DNA of 64,000 bases from an uncultured Collinsella sp. (GCA_900757185.1 CAAEMX010000021.1:1-64000); one strand, 5' to 3'; shown: positions 46,065-54,908, counted from the stretch's first letter. The notes: a model not told the origin generated them from the letters alone. A program made the numbers and translations.

Positions 46065-47096
46065 CTACTCAGACTGCCCACTCTTCTTGGCATGTTTGGA
46101 CGGAGCGCTCAAGAAACGATCCGTCAGATAGTTCGCGGGACCGGAGACATCGATCCCCAGCAGCACGTGTCCTAGCCATAGGAACGCCACGAGCACCAGT
46201 AGAGGAATCACACACGAGGTCACGATCATCACGATGACGCCTTCGATGAGGTCGGTCACCTGTTGCACAATCTCATCGGTCATCTGCTTGGCACCGCTGG
46301 TCACCGACGTGACCAGGCTCGAGGCCCCGTCAGTCAACTGCTCGAGCACGTTTTTGGACTCCGTGGACTCGGCCTTTTTCTTGTTCGATTTTGAGCTGGT
46401 CTCGCCTGACTTGTCCGTGGTATCGGTCTTTTCCGCAGCGTCCGCTGCCTTTTGCTCGGCCTGTTCAATGCTGACGCGATATGTCTCGTCGACCTTTTGC
46501 GATACCCATACGCTCGCGGGCACAAGCGCCATGCCGATCACGGCAACCACCAGCACGCGCGTCGCCACACGGCGCAGGACAGCGCTCGTGCTCCAGCGCC
46601 CATGAACGCCAAGCGACACCGCAAAGAGCACCAACGCAAACGGGATTAAGATGCCCAAGCCAACCGACCACAAAATCGTGAGCAAATATTTCTCGAGGTA
46701 GAGCACGGCGAGCACGATGCCCAGGTTACCCGAAAGCTGCGCGAGCTGCTCGGCGACCGGCGTTCCCGTATCACCAGGCAGCGCGGTAATGCCCGCAGAC
46801 AGCGCCACGCACGAGGTCGTGAGCGCCAGTACGTTACCTTTCTTTTGATCGATGACCTCGATGGTGGAGTCCCAAGTCTTGGTATCGGCAAAATGCGGGC
46901 GCGCGACAAAGCCCGAAAGGAGCGCCAGCACCACGAGCGCGATAATCAAGCCGATCTGTAGCTTTTTGTTTGCGCACACGACATCGGACAAGCTGGGCTG
47001 CAGCTCGGTTACCGTCGTGTGCTCGGTTATCTGGACAGGACGCCCATGAGCCATCTCGTGCGCGTCTCTTTTTTGTATTGACCCGTTATCCGGCAT
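46065..47096 (-). CDS. Membrane protein of unknown function
   Basis: A 343-residue protein with about five hydrophobic segments: one near residue 47-65, two around 108-165, one near 185-205 and one near 290-312. Between the fourth and fifth lies a charged, Lys/Ser/Glu-rich region (about 215-260) that could be coiled. The start follows GAGGAGG. I do not recognise the family. Having no link to the sugar genes in sequence, its location between lacA and lacF may be accidental. Confidence 0.75.
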   Translation of the reverse strand: MPDNGSIQKRDAHEMAHGRPVQITEHTTVTELQPSLSDVVCANKKLQIGLIIALVVLALLSGFVARPHFADTKTWDSTIEVIDQKKGNVLALTTSCVALSAGITALPGDTGTPVAEQLAQLSGNLGIVLAVLYLEKYLLTILWSVGLGILIPFALVLFAVSLGVHGRWSTSAVLRRVATRVLVVAVIGMALVPASVWVSQKVDETYRVSIEQAEQKAADAAEKTDTTDKSGETSSKSNKKKAESTESKNVLEQLTDGASSLVTSVTSGAKQMTDEIVQQVTDLIEGVIVMIVTSCVIPLLVLVAFLWLGHVLLGIDVSGPANYLTDRFLSAPSKHAKKSGQSE

Positions 47097-47213
47097 TTGG
47101 ATACCTCCTCAGTCCGGCGTTTAATGCGAAAGGAAGTATACCCACCCAGCGAAAAACCGAACGACAGGAGGCGCAACGGGCCGCCGCATGATCCGCCCGC
47201 CATGAAATGGGCC

Positions 47214-47343
47214 CATCTACTACGTTTAACCGCCCATCCCCGACCATGCCACAAAGCGAAAAAACAAAACCGCAGGTAGAAGTCCTGCGATTTTTCATGA
47301 AACGCGGGTGTGTTCGAGGGTATCGGGTTAAACGTAGTAGATG
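47214..47343. repeat. Inverted repeat with 18-bp arms
   Basis: In the 416-base gap 47097-47512. Perfect 18-bp arms CATCTACTACGTTTAACC (47214-47231) and its complement (47326-47343), with a terminator-like hairpin CGCAGG/CCTGCG and T run (47271-47295) in the middle. No gene is seen in the gap. Nested design is like the other repeats, but the sequence is unrelated. Confidence 0.65.
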
Positions 47344-47452
47344 AGCCAGTTTCGTGGCGAGCGCTGCCAACCGATCCTCCGGGGACGGGAAAAGCGGGTC
47401 ATTTGGGGCTGTCGGCCCCTATTTCGCCGCAACCTAGATAGGTGGGATACAG

Positions 47453-47485
47453 AAAAACCCTGCCGCGGATAGCGGCAGGGTTTTT
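47453..47485 (-). terminator. Terminator of lacF
   Basis: Perfect stem AAAAACCCTGCCGC with GCGGCAGGGTTTTT (47453-47485), 28 bases behind the lacF stop; works in both directions. Confidence 0.92.
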
Positions 47486-47512
47486 GGAAGGGGACGAGGT
47501 TGTGAGGGTTCG

Positions 47513-47851
47513 TTAGGCGAGCTTGGCCTCGAGCTCGGCGATGCGCTTGTAGGCATCGATGGTAAAGCGGGTCTGCTTCTCCAAGATCATGGTGGTCATG
47601 AGGGTGTCCTGAGCGTGGGCCATGATGAAGGTCATCTCCATCTCGCCGCCGCCGGCCTCCTGCGAAAGCAGCTTGGTCTGCGTGTCGTGGGCGCCAATGA
47701 GTGCATCGCTCGCATCCTTGTGCAGCTGTTCGGCCTTCTCAAAATCACCCTCGCGAGCAGCATCGAGCGCTGCAAGCAGATCAGTCTGGGCGTCACCCGC
47801 GTATGCGACGATCTCGAATCCAACCATCGAGATTTCTTCTTTGGTTGCCAT
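47513..47851 (-). CDS. lacF: PTS lactose-type EIIA component
   Basis: A 112-residue three-helix EIIA of the lactose/cellobiose family. The phosphorylated histidine lies in MAHAQDTLMT near residue 78. It receives phosphate from HPr and passes it to the EIIB domain of LacE. It lies on the opposite strand from lacE, separated by the LacI-type gene, which is unusual compared with lacFEG operons. The next clue to its partner is that lacE-lacG have no other IIA nearby; the second IIA at 59490 belongs to a complete other set. Confidence 0.92.
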   Translation of the reverse strand: MATKEEISMVGFEIVAYAGDAQTDLLAALDAAREGDFEKAEQLHKDASDALIGAHDTQTKLLSQEAGGGEMEMTFIMAHAQDTLMTTMILEKQTRFTIDAYKRIAELEAKLA

Positions 47852-48065
47852 ATTGCGTTCCTTTCACATATGAACCAATGGAGAGCATCGCGTCCGGGCA
47901 TACGCGCTGCGTTGTGTATGACAGAAACATTAACATTCAAACAAAACAGAACAATGCAAAACGCAATTTCGAGCTATGAACGGTCGATTTTCGCCCGTGA
48001 ACGGTTTTTAAACCAATGCAAACAATATCGAACACAATTAGTGGCAACCCAAACAGGTCCACACC
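47852..48065 (-). promoter_or_regulatory. lacF promoter region
   Basis: Contains TGAACGGT at 47977-47984 and CCGTGAACGGT at 47995-48005, both forms of the recurring ACCGTTCAC motif on the minus strand. Confidence 0.5.
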
Positions 48066-49070
48066 CTAGCGTACATCGCGCACCGTATCACCCTCTACGA
48101 GCATGCCGGGGATCAGCATGTGCTCCACGCCAGACGCAACCCCCTCGGCGCCGGCAATCTTGTCGACAGCCCACATGCCGACGCGCTTGTTGTCAAAGCG
48201 CACCGTGGTCAGGCGACGGTCGGGCACGATGTCGCCCAGGCTGTCATCAACACCCGCCACGCTCACGTCCTCGGGCACGCGCTTTCCGCGCGATTCGAGC
48301 CCGCGAATGCAGCCGTAGGCCATGGCGTCGTTGGAAGCATAAATGGCCGTACAGGTCGGATCGTCCGCCAGAGCCTGACCGGCGGCATATCCGCTCTGTG
48401 CCGTCCAATCGCCACGGACGAGTCGCGGCGGCTCAATACCATGCGCACGCAATGTCTCGCGCCAGCCCTCCTCGCGCTGCATGCCCGAAAGCGAGCGCTC
48501 GGGACATGAGATAAAGTGCACGGTCTTGTGCCCCTGCCCCAGCAAGTACTCGACAACCTGGCGCGAGCAATCGAACTGATCGTTATCAACCGTCGAGCAC
48601 AGCGGGTGCTCCAGCATAGTAACGAGCACCGTCTGCATACCGGGCAGTGGCTCGAAGGAGCCAAAGTCCGCCGGCATGCGGTTCATGATCACGACCATGC
48701 CGTCCACCGGCAGTGCGCTCATGCGCGACGATGCGCTCTCGAGGGTATAGGGATGTCCATCTACTTTAGTAAGGGTGATGGCATAGCCGTGCTTGTCGGC
48801 GGCGGCGGCAAAGCCCTCCATGCGGTCGAGATTGCCGGTACCGGTAATGTTGAACATGGCGACGCCGACGGTCTTGAACTTGCCGCGACGCAGCGATCGG
48901 CCGGCAAAATTGGGTCGATACCCCAGCTCGCGCATGGCGGCACGCACGCGCTCCTTGGTCTCGGGGCGCACGCTGGGCGAATCGTGCACGGTGCGCGAGA
49001 CCGTCTGCTCCGAGACGCCCGCGAGACGCGCCACGTCCTTAACGGAAACCGATTTTTTAACAGCGGCCAT
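48066..49070 (-). CDS. LacI-family repressor of the lactose genes
   Basis: A 334-residue LacI-type protein: HTH SVKDVARLAGVSEQTVSRTVH, hinge FAGRSLRRGKF, then the sensor domain. It lies between lacF and the divergent lacE-lacG, so control of lactose uptake is the natural inference. Likely operators are ATGTTAACGTTGCCAT (49228-49243) and its near complement (49349-49364) in the lacE promoter region. Paralogue of the repressor at 38226-39257. Confidence 0.92.
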   Translation of the reverse strand: MAAVKKSVSVKDVARLAGVSEQTVSRTVHDSPSVRPETKERVRAAMRELGYRPNFAGRSLRRGKFKTVGVAMFNITGTGNLDRMEGFAAAADKHGYAITLTKVDGHPYTLESASSRMSALPVDGMVVIMNRMPADFGSFEPLPGMQTVLVTMLEHPLCSTVDNDQFDCSRQVVEYLLGQGHKTVHFISCPERSLSGMQREEGWRETLRAHGIEPPRLVRGDWTAQSGYAAGQALADDPTCTAIYASNDAMAYGCIRGLESRGKRVPEDVSVAGVDDSLGDIVPDRRLTTVRFDNKRVGMWAVDKIAGAEGVASGVEHMLIPGMLVEGDTVRDVR

Positions 49071-49426
49071 AGGTCGATCTTTCTATGTCAACGATGCCAT
49101 TGGCGGCATCCTACGCAGTCAAATGAACGCCTTCAAGTATATCCAACGCCTCCCCGCAATACGCTTACCACCCAAAACCTACCGTTCACCGACAATCCCG
49201 CTTCCCCGAACGGCTTTTGTCGCCCAAATGTTAACGTTGCCATTGCGCAAACACAGAGCCACCGGGCGGCTCAAACGTTTACGCGTAAGGAATCGATGGT
49301 TCGCAGGCACAGGAACCACTGGTTCACGTCTTTTTTTTGTGTCACAAAATGGCAACGTCAACATTTTGGCAACCGAACGCCAACAGCTACCATCGTTGCT
49401 AACCCACCGACTCTTAGGAGCATTGC
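49071..49426. promoter_or_regulatory. lacE control region with a pair of LacI-type operators
   Basis: ATGTTAACGTTGCCAT at 49228-49243 and ATGGCAACGTCAACAT at 49349-49364 form an inverted pair 121 bases apart. ACCGTTCACC lies at 49181-49190. The distance again suits DNA looping by a tetrameric LacI protein. Confidence 0.65.
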
Positions 49427-51202
49427 ATGGAGCAACTCATCGCCATCATCGAAAAGGGCCAGCCCTTTTTCAACGCGATCGCCCGCAACAAGTACCTCAA
49501 GGCGATCCGCGACGGCTTTATCTCCGTCATCCCCATCATCATCTTCTCGTCCATCTTCTGTCTGGTAGCCTCAGTCCCCAACATCTGGGGTTTCTACTGG
49601 CCCGATGACATCAACAACGCCCTGTGGAAGTGCTACAACTACTCCATGGGCATCCTGGCCATCGCCTGCGCCGCCACCACTGCCAAGCACTTCGCCGACG
49701 CCCAGAACCGCGATCTGCCCAAGAACAACCAGATCAACTTCATCTCGTGCATGTGCGCGGCCATCATCGGCTTCCTGCTCCTTTCGAGCGACACCATCGC
49801 CACGGATGCCGCCAGCGGCTTCAACACCACCTATCTTGGTTCCAAGGGCCTGCTGACCGCCTTTATCGCTGCGTTTGTGACCGGCATCATCTACAAGTTC
49901 TTCATCAAGCGCAACATCACCGTCAAGATGCCCGAGCAGGTTCCGCCCAACATCTCGCAGACCTTTAAGGACATCATCCCCTTCTCCGTCTGCATCACCG
50001 TCTTTTGGGTCTTTGACATCGTCTTCCGTGCTGCCTTTGGCTTCTGCTTTGCCCAGGGCGTCATCCAGGTGTTCCAGCCCCTGTTCACCGCTGCCGACGG
50101 CTACATCGGCCTCGCTGTGATCTACGGCGCTATGAGCCTGTTCTGGTTCGTGGGCGTCCACGGCCCTTCGATCGTCGAGCCCGCCATCGCCGCCGCTCTC
50201 GTTGCCAACATGACCGACAACCTGGCTGCGTTCCAGGCCGGCCAGCACGCTTCCGCTGTCCTGACCCAGGGTGCCCAGTACTTCGTCGTCTGCATGGGCG
50301 GCACCGGTGCCACGCTCGTCCTGGTCTTTATGTTCTGCTTCCTGGCCAAGTCTCAGGAGATGCGCGCCGTCGGTAAGGCCGCCATCGTCCCGGTCTGCTT
50401 CGCCGTCAACGAGCCGCTGCTGTTCGCCGCGCCCATCGTGCTCAACCCCGTCTTCTTTGTCCCGTTTGTCTTTGCCCCGATCGCCAACATCTGGATCCTC
50501 AAGATCTTTATCGACTTCTTGGGCATGAACGGCTTTATGTACACCCTGCCTTGGACTGTCCCCGGCCCCATCGGCACCATCATGGGCCTGGGCTTCCAGC
50601 CGCTCGCCTTTGTGATGCTCGCCCTCATCCTGGTCGTCGACTTTGTCCTGTACTATCCGTTCTTCCGTGCCTATGACGCCCAGAAGTGCGCCGAGGAGGC
50701 CGAGATCTCCCAGGAGGAGCTCGCCGCCAAGAACGCCGAGAAGGCCGCCAAGCTCAGCGACGCCTTCCAGGGCAAGACCGATGCCAAGAGCGTTGCCGCC
50801 GGCGCCGCAGCCGAGGCCGTGAAGGCCGACGCGCCTGCCGCTTCTGCAGCACCCGCTGCCGAGGCAATGACCGCCAGCGACCTCAACGGCAAGCGCGTGC
50901 TCGTGCTCTGCCAGGGTGGCGGTACCTCGGGTCTGCTCGCCAACGCGCTAGCCAAGGCTGCCAAGGAGCGCGGTATTAACCTCGAAACCGCTGCCGAGGC
51001 CTATGGCAACCACGTCGACATGCTCCCCGACTTTGACCTGGTCGTCCTGGCCCCGCAGGCAGCCAGCTACCTGGCAGACCTGCAAAAGGACTGCGAGCGC
51101 GTGGGCAACAAGTGCGTCGCCTGCCGCGGTAAGCAGTACATCGAGCTCTCCCAGAACGGCGACAAGTCTCTCGCCTTCGTAAGCGAGCAACTCTCGAAGT
51201 AA
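49427..51202 (+). CDS. lacE: PTS lactose-type EIICB component
   Basis: A 591-residue protein: membrane EIIC (about residues 1-420, with the substrate-site segments GVHGPSIVEPAIA and VNEPLLFAAPIVLNP), an Ala/Lys-rich linker (about 430-485) and a C-terminal EIIB with the phosphorylated cysteine in VLCQGGGTSGLL. It imports lactose as lactose-6-phosphate using phosphate from LacF. It is followed by lacG with a hairpin between. Confidence 0.93.
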   Translation: MEQLIAIIEKGQPFFNAIARNKYLKAIRDGFISVIPIIIFSSIFCLVASVPNIWGFYWPDDINNALWKCYNYSMGILAIACAATTAKHFADAQNRDLPKNNQINFISCMCAAIIGFLLLSSDTIATDAASGFNTTYLGSKGLLTAFIAAFVTGIIYKFFIKRNITVKMPEQVPPNISQTFKDIIPFSVCITVFWVFDIVFRAAFGFCFAQGVIQVFQPLFTAADGYIGLAVIYGAMSLFWFVGVHGPSIVEPAIAAALVANMTDNLAAFQAGQHASAVLTQGAQYFVVCMGGTGATLVLVFMFCFLAKSQEMRAVGKAAIVPVCFAVNEPLLFAAPIVLNPVFFVPFVFAPIANIWILKIFIDFLGMNGFMYTLPWTVPGPIGTIMGLGFQPLAFVMLALILVVDFVLYYPFFRAYDAQKCAEEAEISQEELAAKNAEKAAKLSDAFQGKTDAKSVAAGAAAEAVKADAPAASAAPAAEAMTASDLNGKRVLVLCQGGGTSGLLANALAKAAKERGINLETAAEAYGNHVDMLPDFDLVVLAPQAASYLADLQKDCERVGNKCVACRGKQYIELSQNGDKSLAFVSEQLSK

Positions 51203-51212
51203 GTAACGCTCA

Positions 51213-51244
51213 GGGCCAGCCGACCATCCAAGACCGGCTGGCCC
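51213..51244 (+). terminator. Hairpin between lacE and lacG
   Basis: Perfect 10-bp stem GGGCCAGCCG/CGGCTGGCCC. Without a long T tract it may only reduce lacG expression or stabilise the lacE mRNA end. Confidence 0.6.
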
Positions 51245-51268
51245 TTCGATTTAGACGATTGGATCATC

Positions 51269-52708
51269 ATGTCCGTTAACCCTGCTAGCGTCACCAACCC
51301 GCCTGCGCAGTTTCCCGAGAACTTTGTCTTTGGCGGCGCCACCGCTGCCTACCAGGTAGAGGGCGAGACCCGCACTCACGGTAAGGGCAAGGTTGCCTGG
51401 GACGACTTCCTGGAAGCCCAGGGGCGCTTTTCCCCCGATCCCGCTTCGGACTTCTACAACCAGTACCCCGTCGACCTGGAGCTGTGCGAGGAGTTTGGCA
51501 TCAACGGCATTCGCCTCTCCATTGCCTGGAGCCGCATCTTCCCCAACGGAACCGGCGAAATCAACCCCGAGGGTGTCCAGTTCTACCACGACCTTTTCGC
51601 CGAATGCCACAAGCACCACGTTGAGCCGTTTGTCACGCTGCATCACTTCGATACGCCGCTGCCCCTCTTTGAAAAGGGCGATTTCCTCAACCGCGAGACC
51701 ATCGATGCCTTTGTGGACTTTGCCACCTTCTGCTTTAAGGAGTACGCCGACCAGGTGACCTATTGGTTCACCTTTAACGAGATCTGGGCCGACGCCTCCA
51801 ACACCTACATCGAGGGTACCTTCCCCGGTGGCGTCAAGGCGCATCTTGCCGAGGCCTTCCAGTGCGAGCACAACATGATGCTCGCCCACGCCAAGGCTGT
51901 GCTGGCCTTCCACAACGGCGGCTTTAAGGGCAAGATCGGCGTCATTCAGTCGCTGGAGTTTAAGTATCCGCTCAACGAGAACGACCCCGCCGACATCAAG
52001 GCCGCCAACAACGAGCACGTGCTGCAGAACCAGTTTTTGCTCGACGCCACCTTCCGCGGCGACTATGCCCCCGACACCCTCGAGTGCGCCAACCGCCTGG
52101 CCGCCATCTCGGGCGGCACCATCGAGATCCTGGACGAGGATCTCGAGATTATGCGCGAGGCCGCGCTCTACAACGACTACTTGGGCGTTAACAACTACCA
52201 GTGCCGCTTCCTCAAGGCTTACGATGGCGAGAACGACCTGCACCACAACGGTACGGGCGAGAAGGGCACCGGCCGCTGGCGCGTTAAGGGTATTGGTGAG
52301 CATGTGAACAAGCCCGGCATCCCCACCACCGACTGGGACTGGATCATCTATCCCGAGGGTCTGTTCGATCTGCTCGTCTACATTAAGCAGCGCTACCCCA
52401 ACTACAAGCAGATCTTCATCACCGAGAACGGCATGGGCTACAAGGACCCCTACAAGGACGGCTTTGTGGACGACCAGCCGCGCATCGACTATATCGAGCA
52501 GCACCTGCGCTGGCTGCTCAAGGCCATGGAGGTGGGCGTCAACGTGGGCGGCTACTTCCTGTGGAGCCTGCAGGATCAGTTCTCCTGGACCAACGGCTAC
52601 AACAAGCGCTATGGCTTCTTCTACGTAGACTTTGAAACCCAGAAGCGCACGCCCAAGGCAAGCGCCTACTGGTACAAGCACGTGGCGCAGACCCGTCGTC
52701 TGGACTAA
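51269..52708 (+). CDS. lacG: 6-phospho-beta-galactosidase (GH1)
   Basis: A 479-residue family 1 glycosidase. N-terminal FPENFVFGGATAAYQVEG, acid/base glutamate in WFTFNEI, nucleophile glutamate in IFITENGMGY. The context with lacE and lacF supports 6-phospho-beta-galactosidase; GH1 members of the 6-phospho-beta-glucosidase type look similar, but YLGVNNYQCRF and the length suit LacG. It releases glucose and galactose-6-phosphate. Weak ribosome site (GGAT) only. Confidence 0.92.
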   Translation: MSVNPASVTNPPAQFPENFVFGGATAAYQVEGETRTHGKGKVAWDDFLEAQGRFSPDPASDFYNQYPVDLELCEEFGINGIRLSIAWSRIFPNGTGEINPEGVQFYHDLFAECHKHHVEPFVTLHHFDTPLPLFEKGDFLNRETIDAFVDFATFCFKEYADQVTYWFTFNEIWADASNTYIEGTFPGGVKAHLAEAFQCEHNMMLAHAKAVLAFHNGGFKGKIGVIQSLEFKYPLNENDPADIKAANNEHVLQNQFLLDATFRGDYAPDTLECANRLAAISGGTIEILDEDLEIMREAALYNDYLGVNNYQCRFLKAYDGENDLHHNGTGEKGTGRWRVKGIGEHVNKPGIPTTDWDWIIYPEGLFDLLVYIKQRYPNYKQIFITENGMGYKDPYKDGFVDDQPRIDYIEQHLRWLLKAMEVGVNVGGYFLWSLQDQFSWTNGYNKRYGFFYVDFETQKRTPKASAYWYKHVAQTRRLD

Positions 52709-52753
52709 AGACTAGCGGGGTTGCCTGCCCACATAACCTGTCCCCATTTCTCA

Positions 52754-52791
52754 GCCGGGGGCGGCACGTCACACGGCGCGCCGCCCCCGGC
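52754..52791 (+). terminator. Terminator of lacEG
   Basis: Perfect 12-bp stem GCCGGGGGCGGC/GCCGCCCCCGGC followed by a short T-rich stretch. Confidence 0.85.
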
Positions 52792-52817
52792 CTTTGTGTT
52801 TGGGCGGACCGGGAGCC

Positions 52818-53125
52818 GTTTGTCTCGATCTGTAACACTAAACCCGGTTTTGGGCGTCTACCTGTTACAGATTGAGACAAACGTACCGGCCAATCCTCTC
52901 AATCTCAATCTATAACAGTTAGCCGGTTATTTCGCCCCCCACCTGTTACAGATCGAGATGAACACACGAGCCAACCCTCTCAATCTAAATCTGTAACATC
53001 TGGCGGGTTATTTCTCCCCCACCTGTTACAGATCGAGATGAATAGATTAGACCTAGCCGAAAAATCTCAACCTGTAACACGTAGCCGAGTTTTTCAGTCC
53101 TAGCTGTTACAGATCGAGACAAACA
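52818..53125. repeat. Array of four palindromes with 81-bp period
   Basis: Four units, each an inverted repeat with arms like CTCGATCTGTAACA and TGTTACAGATCGAG around a 25-26 base loop. The left arms end at 52837, 52917, 52998 and 53079, the right arms begin at 52863, 52944, 53024 and 53105, so the period is 80-81 bases. Loops are similar but not identical (GCCGG, TT, CCCCC-ACC). No cas genes are present and arms are palindromic, so this is not a CRISPR array. The stretch 53126-53389 holds no supported gene. Confidence 0.85.
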
Positions 53126-53389
53126 GGCCGAGCAAGCTACACCCGTAGGTCTTTCACGCTGGAGCATTCGACCAGCACGCCCGAAACAAGCGTACGGCTT
53201 CTGGAGCTCGGGGCTTCTAGGCACGCAACGACCTCGTCGGGCGCACGGACACCCAGTCCGCGGTGACGGAACTTCACCGACATATCCCGAAAACTCGATC
53301 CCCGGCTTAGCTTGCGCGCATTATCACAATAAACCCCCAACGATACACGGTCCTGCGGTTCAATGAGCCACAGGACCGCATGCCGTCGA

Positions 53390-54760
53390 TCAGATAAAGA
53401 TCGTCATATACAGAGGTAGATATATCCTATGCCCTTCAGCCCTGAGCTGTTTTGGGTGAAGAACTATCTCTTCTCCGACTCGTCGTTCGAATCGTCTGCC
53501 GAAATCGTCAAGCGAGATTGTTGAATACGATTTGGAAGATTTAACTTCAACAGGAGTGACCCGCGGTTTTCCAGCCGCGTCTTCAAAGCCGCGCGAAACA
53601 AGAAAATCAATTTCACGCGTTCTGGGCCGACTCCCCTCTGTTTTGGAAGGCTCCTGCCAGCTGTAATAAAAAAGCGAATGCCCCAGACTCTTAAGCTGCT
53701 GCGCCACGATGTTCTCGATTAGCATTCCTTTATTAATTGAAATTCTTCCAAATTGAATGTCTCTATGAACATCCATAAGGTCCGGACCATCATCAAACGC
53801 CAAGCTCACGAGCAGTCCCGTGTCCGCCATATAGCATTTAAGCGAAGACGCGTCCTCGTGCAGGCGGTAACCCACGCTCGGATCACTGCATAAATAGCAA
53901 CGGTTAATCAGTCGCGCATCCTCAAGCCAGATTAACGCCGACTCATATGTCTCAAAACGGGACCCCTTCTCCAAGCTGTCAAATTTGAACCGTTTATTTG
54001 CCGCAGATAATTGACCCGGAATATCGTCATAAACCGCCCGCGCACGTCTAGCGTCCGAACCTCCAAACTTGGCAATGTCCTCCCTGTACAGTGCGATAAT
54101 CTGCCGTTTAACCCTGTCGCATCCTCTAAAATCATTCTCTGCCACAAAGGAGTCGACCGACTGAGGCATACCACCGACAAGCATATACTCATCAAATAAT
54201 CTCATGCACGTCGCATGAACGCCGTCCGGAAGCGCGGTCCGAGATTCGCGCGCTTTACGGATCTCTTCTGCATAAAGATCTTTTCCGGTCGCCCAAAGAT
54301 ACTCCTCAAAATCGAGGGGCTCGAGAGGGATTCTTTCTTCCTCTGACGGTATGACAATGCTATCGACATTCTTTTTGATGGAGACAAGAGAGCCTGTCTC
54401 GATGTAATCAAATCTGCCGTCTTCTACAAGATGCTTTATGTATTCGCGCGCGATGGGAAACCGCTGCACTTCATCAAAAATGACCAGCGACTCTCTCGGT
54501 TCGAGGGCCTTACCATACTGCAGCTGAAGCATGCGTAAAAAAAGATCGACATCTTCACGATGGTTCAGAAATATATCGAGCGTGGCTTTGCTAGCAGCCG
54601 AAAAGTCAATGTACAGATAATCCTTGTATTCATTTTGCGCGAAGCACTTGACGAGCGTCGTTTTGCCAACGCGTCTTGCACCCTCAATAAGCACCGCAGT
54701 GCGCCCTTGCGAGCGTTCTTTCCACTCCTGCAGACGATCATATGCCTTCCGTTTAAACAT
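53390..54760 (-). CDS. AAA family ATPase with C-terminal DUF4143 domain
   Basis: A 456-residue protein: AAA_14-type ATPase with Walker A EGARRVGKTTL near residue 28 and Walker B LVIFDEVQRFP near 94, then a DUF4143 part with a nuclease-like end (REIDFLVSRG, PVEVKSSKS, the E/D-E-x-K pattern). GC content and codon use look lower than in neighbours, which suggests transfer. Proteins of this group are widespread and their role is unclear; a defence or mobile-element link is often suspected. The promoter region carries a regular 34-bp repeat array, which may be its binding site. Confidence 0.88.
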   Translation of the reverse strand: MFKRKAYDRLQEWKERSQGRTAVLIEGARRVGKTTLVKCFAQNEYKDYLYIDFSAASKATLDIFLNHREDVDLFLRMLQLQYGKALEPRESLVIFDEVQRFPIAREYIKHLVEDGRFDYIETGSLVSIKKNVDSIVIPSEEERIPLEPLDFEEYLWATGKDLYAEEIRKARESRTALPDGVHATCMRLFDEYMLVGGMPQSVDSFVAENDFRGCDRVKRQIIALYREDIAKFGGSDARRARAVYDDIPGQLSAANKRFKFDSLEKGSRFETYESALIWLEDARLINRCYLCSDPSVGYRLHEDASSLKCYMADTGLLVSLAFDDGPDLMDVHRDIQFGRISINKGMLIENIVAQQLKSLGHSLFYYSWQEPSKTEGSRPRTREIDFLVSRGFEDAAGKPRVTPVEVKSSKSYSTISLDDFGRRFERRVGEEIVLHPKQLRAEGHRIYLPLYMTIFI

Positions 54761-54792
54761 AATCTCACCTCAGCATAATTTACGTGCTAGTT

Positions 54793-54908
54793 TACAAAAA
54801 TACCGACCTTCAGATATATCTAATAATACAAAAATACCGAGCTTTAAATGAGCTTATATCTACAAAAATACCGACTATTGCAATGGTTGAGACATACAGT
54901 AATACCGA
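54793..54908 (-). repeat. Four direct repeats of exact 34-bp period before the ATPase gene
   Basis: The 14-bp motif TACAAAAATACCGA occurs at 54793, 54827 and 54861, and as TACAGTAATACCGA at 54895, all exactly 34 bases apart. In the sense of the ATPase gene the motif reads TCGGTATTTTTGTA, and the nearest copy ends 33 bases before the ATG. The 20-base spacers differ, though two begin with GCTTTA. The layout resembles iterons or an operator array. Confidence 0.9.

Noticed and set aside
52818..53125. CRISPR array
   Set aside because: Repeats are long palindromes with similar loops in place of unique spacers, and there are no cas genes.
53137..53340. 67-codon minus-strand frame behind the palindrome array
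   Set aside because: No ribosome site or family likeness; could be a fragment, but nothing supports it.
54793..54908. CRISPR-like array before the ATPase gene
   Set aside because: Repeat (14 bp) and spacer (20 bp) are far too short and no cas genes are present; better explained as a binding-site array.
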